NCBI GenBank assembly: GCA_021234155.1 | Contig: JAJEKV010000019.1 | Span: 20,235,450-20,299,449, forward strand | DNA length: 64,000 nt | Reading direction: 5' to 3' | Source: Isoetes taiwanensis | Taxonomy: Eukaryota; Streptophyta; Lycopodiopsida; Isoetales; Isoetaceae | In this document: piece by piece, positions 57,608 to 64,000 of the stretch | Position numbering within the stretch: the first letter of the stretch is position 1 | How the letters are laid out: the number at the start of each line of letters is the position of its first letter | Position numbers and translations under genes: made by a program | The notes under the pieces: model-generated | Told to the model about the DNA's origin: nothing | What the model saw: the letters and a program-made list of their open reading frames with translations, nothing else | The model's database searches: none

Positions 57608-57916
57608 AAACGTTTTGATTAAATCAATAGAACTATGATCTCAACAAATTGTAATGTGTAATTCTGAGGTAATTGAATCAATTAGTTACTGTTAGTAATG
57701 AATAGTCTTAATAGTAAATAGTGAGTGATAGAATGTCGACTAAAATAAAATGTTGAGCAGAATGTTGAGCAGAATGTCTTCTAAAATAGAATGTTGAACA
57801 AAATGTCGCCTAAAATAACAATGTGAGTAAAGAGAGCAACATTCACGAAAAGAATACATGACACGTGGCAAGTTACGATTGGCTCAAACGTCAGAAAGTG
57901 GTCTAGGCAACATTTA

Positions 57917-58055
57917 TGTCTATGTGCCTTTTTTTTCTTCCTTGGGTGAACCTTTTACCTTATTTTTATTTAGAACTGCCAAATTTTCGAAATAGGCCTA
58001 GTTCATAAGGTGAATATTTTTGGGTTGCCCCCAAAGGGCAAACCGTCCCTCATGT
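57917..58055. repeat. 140-bp direct repeat, right copy
   Basis: Matches 55991-56130. Unequal exchange or a transposition of the enclosed 1.8-kb block would leave such flanking copies. Confidence 0.9.
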
Positions 58056-58189
58056 GGGAAAAAGGCGTAGTATATGTCAGTATATACCTAGATATCTTCG
58101 ACGACATCAGGTAATTTCCCCTGTCTCTATTCTGCCAAAGAGAATGGGGAAGCTCACAAGCTGAGAGCTACCTTCTAGGTTCTCCGACA

Positions 58190-58253
58190 TTAGTGGGAAG
58201 GTTGTGGCCGACTTAGGCTTTGGCTGTGGTGCAGCTTCATTGCTAGATGCTGG
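58190..58253 (+). pseudogene. Possible METTL5-type methyltransferase exon fragment
   Basis: Reads SDISGKVVADLGFGCGAASL then LDAG, ending at a GT donor (GGGTAAGA at 58252-58259). The VVADLGxGCG segment is the SAM-binding motif I, and its D-I-x-x-K-V-V-A-D-L lead resembles METTL5-type rRNA adenine methyltransferases. The NPPF catalytic motif and other exons were not found within 2 kb, so this is at most a fragment. Confidence 0.35.
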
Positions 58254-60863
58254 GTAAGAATGTGCCTTTGTTTGTTTCGATGCATTTCATGCTTTGCATC
58301 AAATAATCCTGCAGAGTCCTTTGGATCATCATGGCAGATGTAGACTATGCTATATGGTTAGCCAACATTAGATCCAGTCTTTTCAGCCATGGCCAAAATA
58401 AATTTGACAGAAAGGAGGTGGTGTTGGATAATCTTAGAACATAGTTCTAACATTCTCTAAATAGACATAAAATCAAAAGTTGTTATATGGGGATTTTGGA
58501 ACTAGAGTTTAGATTAATTATGATGTCAAGACTCCTTTTTTGAGCGAAAGCTGATGATGCATTAAGGAGAACCAAATTGCATTTGCAGGGTTCTGCATTT
58601 GTTGTTATATATGTCCATAGCTGGTTCCAGAGTTGGACTTTGTTGAGCTTCTCAAAGAAGTGGAGGGCCACTTTCAACATCAATCGTGCTTACCTTGAAT
58701 TGTAAGTGTTTGTCATTGCTTGTTGAACAAGTTTCTACAATATGTTCAAGCATTTGCAATTGGATGTGCAGGAGCTTAGAACAATTGTGTGAAACTGTAA
58801 GTCTTGATCATACCTTATAAGCCCGAAAGCCTATGCAAAAAGTCTGGAGGGGGCTTGTACATATGTCGAGCTTGATAAAGCACCACATTGATGTAAATCT
58901 ATGCACATCTTTGCCATAAAACAATGAGGAAAAGCGCATTTTGCGCAGGAAGCTTCATACTATGAGCATTAAGTTCTATATGCATGTTTAGTGCTTATTT
59001 ATGTCTCTATTATTTATATTATAGCGATCCCTCTTGACCAGAGAATCCTTCTTCGTGCTTGTGTCTATAATTGCTTCTACGCATGTTCGTTGATATCTGG
59101 CCTCTTTGCTTTTGTGTTTTGCTTGTGAATAAATTTTGTAAATTCCATGAAGCCACAACCAATTCCAAGGTTCATGGAACTGAGCCAAACGAAATAGTAC
59201 AAAGATTGTGTGAAGGAAGCAAATACAACACTGCTCAAGCCTTTCTGTACAGCCATTTCCATTCCAAAAAAAAAAATTGTTGTGTTGTTGACATGCAATT
59301 TCAACTCACTAGATTCTATTATAGAAATTTTCATGAGTAGAAGGGTTTTCTAATAAGCTTTTCCTTTCTTATGATTAAAACAGTTACTGACAGTTGATTG
59401 TTGCCTTAAATAAGAATCCTCAAGTAAGTCCTCTATTATTGAACCATTAGCTTCCATCAGTTTTCCACATAGCAGTTACAAAGGACTCAAAGTTACTTCT
59501 AAATGTAAATTTTGGTTATAGTTTATTTTACAATAAGAAAAAAATATATGCAATAAACACTTCATATCAAGGCGCCATGTGCTCCAGATTGATCATCCTG
59601 CCATTGCTAGAGTTCCTGCCCATGACCAGCCTCATAATACTGTATATGATCATATATCTCTGAGCAGATCAGACTTAATGACAGTACCATACTAAATGTC
59701 TTATTTGCTAGTGCAAATTTTCCTACATGTGACTGCATATGCTAGATGCTATGAACATTGGTTTAGGTTCTGTTTGTGTTAGAAATAAGACTGACAGAGA
59801 GTTCACAATGTTTTTGGTATATTTGATCATTCATACAATTATTATTTCAATGGGAGATGATCCAGACATAGTGGTTGGGCTTGCACTTCGTTGTATTTTT
59901 ATTTATAACTAATAAACAAGGTTGATTCCTTTAAAAAAGCCTTAGTCTTAGAGAATTCAAAATTGCTCGGATGTGATAATGAGTTCCATTGTCTTTGACA
60001 TTATTCATGTATGTAATAAGCTGCAAACTTAACTGGTGTTGTTTGATTTGGTAAGGGATTTGGAATAAAGAAAACTTGGTGTTTACCTTCCTAGTATATG
60101 TGGACAATGTGACATTCCATGACATTACCGTGGCGTCTGTCTGTCCCTCCGCCCTAATCAACGGTCCACATTATGCCACATCCCGGGGGATTCACCTTTC
60201 ATTAGTGTATAACCCATGAGAGTTCAACGGAGGGGTGTTTTTTGGACCATTTGCATATGTATACTTAGGGGGTAGGTGTTTTTAGGCACTGATCTAGAGC
60301 TATATTTATATACATAGGGGTCAAATTGCCTTTTAAAAATGTGTATACAAGGGGGTTTTTTTGCTACCCTTCGAATGCAGATGCCATACCCCTTTTATGT
60401 ATAAGTGCATCCCCCGGGTGCCACATGGCATAGATCTAGACCCTTGGTGCAAGAAATGAAAGGGTTTATAAATGTAACCCTTCATTCCACGTAGCATAAA
60501 TAGACCCTTAAAATTGTGCAAAAATGAAAGGGTTTTACTCCAACATACTATGCGAGAAGCGGTGTAAAAAAGGCTAATATCACTAAACTATCTTCTCTTT
60601 TTGATTTGGGAGCAAATGAGCTCTTGATTTCGAGGTTTATATTTGAGAATCAGCTTTGAATTAGCGAGGATTTGGAAAAAATCCTTCACTAGCAGAGCCA
60701 TGGGGAAATAGCAGACCCGAGATGCAGATAGTCGAAGGGTTAGGCTAAAAGCATGGAAGCTGCTTGCGACTGAAGTAGGTTTGTTTCTGTGTTATAGATG
60801 CCAACATGTTGTTGTCATGTTTTTGATGAATAAGGGTCAATATCGTTGCAGGAAGAATAAAAA
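58254..60863. other. AT-rich region without supported gene
   Basis: Only short ORFs (up to 89 codons) on both strands, none with a recognised domain. ATTCATTCCACGTAGCAT and AAATGAAAGGGTTT phrases occur in pairs near 60400-60540. The right end probably includes the LINE 5' region. Confidence 0.4.
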
Positions 60864-61380
60864 TTGATAAAAATTGTATGGCAGGAACAATGGGTTAAAT
60901 ATGGTCTAATTAATGTTTACGCCCACAATAGACCTCATCAGAGAGCTTCACTGTGGGCCTCTTTGCAAGGAAAGATACTCAGCTTGGGCTGCCACATTTC
61001 ATGGCTTCTTGTTGGGGATCTTAATATGGTGGAAATGGAGTCTGATAGGTTGGGGGCTAACCTCTACAAAGTGGTGTCTTGTTTTGAACGCCGCCAGCGG
61101 GGCTCGTCTACTCCATGACTGCAACCTCTCGGAGATTGATGGTGAAGGTGCCTTCCCTTGGTGCAATGGTCAAGTTGGTGGGGGTCGCGCAAGCTCTCGG
61201 TTGGATAGAGCTTATTGAAATGCAGATACAGTTGCGGCACTTCCAGATCTCTTTCTGCCTCGTCTCTCGAGATAACTTCGCCGCACCACCATCCGCAATT
61301 CATTCCAGACGAGCCCCTGCAGCAGCGGCGGTCTGGAAGGACGTGTTTTCGCTTGAACGTGAAGTTCTTAAAGGATGCTG
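60864..61380 (+). pseudogene. LINE endonuclease remnant
   Basis: The VYAHNRPHQRASLWASL segment is followed by LLVGDLNMVEMESDRLG, the GDxN active-site block near 61010-61040. Then comes EGAFPWCNGQVGGGRASSRL (usual TWxN...SRLDR) in another frame near 61150-61210. The N-terminal part of the domain is missing or unrecognisable. Confidence 0.75.
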
Positions 61381-61599
61381 ATTTTTAAGAAGGTTGCAAG
61401 AATACTTGGACAACTGTCTTCAACCGACGTCGAGGTATGACTGGCATAGTGGATGCAATTGCGACAGTCAAGGGTTTTGCCAAAGAGTGGAGTCGAGAGT
61501 CTGCAGCAGCAGGCCGTGCTTTACTGGACACCTTGTATCAGGACCCTGCTCCATTCTCGACAGGGACGTCTTCTAGGTGTTTATGATCGTGATATTTTG

Positions 61600-62960
61600 G
61601 CACAGATCTAAGCATTGGAGGAGGAGCAAATTCAGCAAGCAAAGATGAAGGCAGGTCTACAGTGGTTTCATGATGGAGACCATCGTACGGGCTTATTTTT
61701 TTGTGCAGCTAAGAGGCGTCGCAGGACATCAACCATGTCCTCATTGCTTTTGCCGAATGGTTTGGTTTGGAACTCAAGCAGACGTTTTTTGTTGAGAAAC
61801 ATCTTCCCTTTCAATCAGAAATGCGAGATGTTGTTTTGTCTAGGATTTCCCCCATCATCTCTGGTGAGCAGCACGAGTCAATAGAGGCAGCTATAACAAC
61901 TGATGATTTAGGTTCGGCAGTCTTTGAACTGAAAAGAGGCAAATGCCCAGGTTTGGATGGTTTGACAATTGAGTTCTTCCAGGAGTATTGGGAATGGCTG
62001 GAGCCAGATGCGTATGATGCTTTCTGTGACTTTCGGTGGTCCACTGCTTTGGATAGAATTCTAAACACAGGTGCCATTTCACTCATCCCCAAGGTCAAGG
62101 ATCCTCAGACTATTTTAGATTGGCGGCCCATCATCTTATTGTCATCCGTATATAAGATCTTCGCCAAGGCTTTTGCAGAGCGGGTAAAGGACATCTTGGC
62201 AGAGTCCATCTCAACAACCCAGTCAGGTTTTCTTCCAAAATGGTGCATTTTGAACAATGTTGCTGCTGCTTACGAGGGAATTTATGCAAAACCTTCCAGT
62301 TGTATACCTTAAGCTTGATTTTGCAAAGGCTTATGATAGTGTCAGCTGGGAATTCATGCGTCGATGTATGCTAAGACTTGGATTTGGGGAACAATTCACA
62401 TCAGATATTATGAAGCTGCATATCTCTGCTCGGGCGACTGTTCTGTTCCATGGTGAGCCATCACATGCCTTTTCACTCGGTCGTGGTATTCGCAAGGCTT
62501 GCCCTTTCGCACTATTGCTTTTCACAATTGTGCTTTGTCACAGTTATTCACCATTGCAACGACAGAGGGACTTCTCCATGGTCTTGCAATGGAGGACGGC
62601 ACACAAGAGGTTTGCAATCAATATGCAGACGACACGTTCCTCTTCCTAGTCGCTAATGATGAGAATCTTGCTGCTGCCAAAATACTTTTAGATACTTTTT
62701 CACTGGCTTCCAGTGTTCTTGTGGGGTGGCAGAAGTGTACAGCTTTGTGGACATTGGATAATCTGGCTCCGGCATGTGTTCACGATTATCCATGGAAAGT
62801 ACTTGCGCATGGACAGGCCATCAAGTTGTTGGGGATTCCAGTTGGCATCCATGTTACTATGGGAGCTGCATGGGAGGAGATCATTTAGGGGTTTGGAGAA
62901 GCACTTGTTCTGGTGATCCACTGCTAAGTTGTCTCTTGCGGGTCGCATTACAGTGGCCAA
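61600..62960 (+). pseudogene. LINE reverse transcriptase remnant
   Basis: A linker GLQWFHDGDHRTGLFFCAAK leads to ELKRGKCPGLDGLTIEFFQE (61930-61990), GAISLIPKVKDPQTILDWRP, and KIFAKAFAERVKDILAESIS. The continuing frame gives VYLKLDFAKAYDSVSWEFM (62300-62357). GRGIRKACPFALLLF follows, and the catalytic NQYADDTFLFL is near 62617. The natural GxRQGCP box has become GIRKACP. Frames change at about 62300 and 62500. Confidence 0.88.
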
Positions 62961-64000
62961 GTCAGTCCTTAGTAGTACCCATGTTTATATGGCATCCTTA
63001 CTGCTAGCCCCACAGATCAAAGTGCGTGAGCTCATTGCAATAGTTCGGAACTTTATTTGGGCGGGTACTGAGGAAGGTGTTGTGGTAAGGTGGCTTAGTC
63101 GAAGTGTATCCTTCCAAAATGGGCAGGTGGTCTGGGTATGATGGACTTCTTACTGCAAAGCAAAGTGCTTATTTCAAAGTTCATTTGGAGACTCCTGAAT
63201 GGTGAGGATGACTCTCCTAGTTCACGCCTTCTTAGACAAGCTCTTGGTCACTGTATCCCTCTAGGCAAGAAGGCTGTCAAACCGGTCCTACCTTGGGCTT
63301 TATTTCAGACTCTGCAGCCTTTTCCAAGTGCTTCTCCATTTTTGCGTGGCTTATTGGCAGCATGGGAGACGGTCAGACATCTTTTCTGGCCATGCCCCTC
63401 TATCCACACCCTATTGGAGACTCCATAGTGGTGGGCACCACTGCTTCCAGACCCCTCAGCACCTCCATTGGCAGCCTCAGTTACACAGAGAGGATGGGTT
63501 CTTGCAGGTGTTGTCTTTATTCAAGCATGGTATGAGGCGGGTCGCCTACTGTCTTGGCCTGAATTTCAGGCAAAGTTCCTGCTCTCTCGTTGGACCGTAT
63601 CTCTATGGGAGAAGGTTGCAGAAAATTTGCCTCTTATAGTGCAAGTTGGTGTTGCTGAACGGGTGCCCATGGGACTGTCATGAAAATATTCACAAAGGCA
63701 AGCAATTTGTCAGATCAGTATATCGACTTCTTTTAGCACCATAACCCCTCCAGTTGCCAGATGAGTGGCACCTACAGGTTCCACAGTCCACTTTGTGTCG
63801 TACATGGGGATGGCTTTGGGATAGGTTGCTCCACCCTAAAGTCTCTGTACTGTGGTGGCAGGTTATCCACAGGTTCCTGCGGGTTAATGCCTTTCGACAT
63901 CGCTATGATCCTTGCATATCTGCAGTATGCAGCATGGTCCTGGCTACAAGGTTTGTTTAACAGTACATTAGACTGCCGATGCATCCTTTTGGCGTCCTAT
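62900..64000 (+). pseudogene. LINE C-terminal region
   Basis: SLAGRITVAKSVLSSTHVYM (62929-62990) and NFIWAGTEEG are the usual thumb/connection phrases of plant LINE reverse transcriptase. PKVSVLWWQVIHRFLRVNAF (63835-63895) is the WxxxH-type start of the zf-RVT segment. It continues past the window. Confidence 0.75.

Larger units (their letters stand above)
60864..64000 (+). mobile_element. Decayed L1-type LINE, plus strand, cut by window edge
   Basis: The segments lie in LINE order on the plus strand: endonuclease, linker, reverse transcriptase and zf-RVT-like end. ORF1 upstream was not recognised, so the copy is either 5' truncated or its ORF1 is decayed. Frequent stops and frame changes make it non-functional. 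The 3' end and poly(A) lie beyond the window. Confidence 0.85.

Overview
The window looks like nuclear DNA from a land plant with a large genome full of transposable elements. The signs are several spliced genes with short introns of plant type, plant-type Ty3/gypsy and Ty1/copia retrotransposons primed by initiator-Met tRNA, L1-type LINEs, tRNA-derived SINEs and much decayed repeat sequence. No bacterial, plastid or mitochondrial block was seen. The species cannot be named from sequence alone.

Layout. 0-10.9 kb: an edge ORF, a palindrome-rich repeat array (560-1780), a decayed minus-strand LINE whose poly(A) tail is a 22-T run at 2704-2725 and whose 5' part reaches about 9.23 kb, a second palindrome-rich array (9545-10260), and a minus-strand gypsy integrase relic. 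10.9-46.5 kb: one nested Ty3/gypsy insertion of 35.6 kb. Its LTRs begin TGTGACG and end CGTCACA (mutated to CGTCATA at the end of the 5' copy), and both outer sides carry the 5-bp duplication GACAT. Between its 5' LTR/primer site and its gag lie about 18 kb of mostly non-coding, repeat-laden DNA. That stretch holds a stranded TauE/SafE-family exon, a SINE, several tandem repeats, a disabled but clear histone-H3-fold gene with a very long tail, and a second unrecognised decayed coding block. The gypsy gag-pol follows. It is split by a 3.4-kb DNA-transposon-like insertion with a 10-bp target duplication, and then by a copia element that separates integrase from the chromodomain. 46.5-49.9 kb: a minus-strand gypsy LTR relic, a minus-strand SINE, a 104-bp foldback and a 0.49-kb element with 19-bp inverted ends.

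49.9-55.4 kb is the ordinary gene island. It holds a 5-exon plus-strand gene for an eIF4B-like, glycine-rich, double CCHC zinc-knuckle RNA-binding protein; a small intronless minus-strand gene for a probable plastid single-pass membrane protein; and an 8-exon minus-strand gene resembling Arabidopsis At2g02148, with a C-terminal zinc ribbon and a His/Met-rich tract. 56-58 kb: a tandemly duplicated unrecognised gene in which each copy has a different nonsense change, enclosed by 140-bp direct repeats. 58-60.8 kb: mostly empty, with one possible methyltransferase exon fragment. 60.86 kb to the right edge: a decayed plus-strand LINE cut by the window.

The gene-island products are housekeeping-like and do not form an obvious pathway. 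The rest is best read as successive insertions: old minus-strand gypsy, then the 35.6-kb gypsy, then the copia, DNA-type and other insertions inside it. The item most worth attention is the histone-H3-like locus at 27.05-28.08 kb. It keeps the MARTK start and the recognisable H3 fold but has a charged tail of more than 200 codons.
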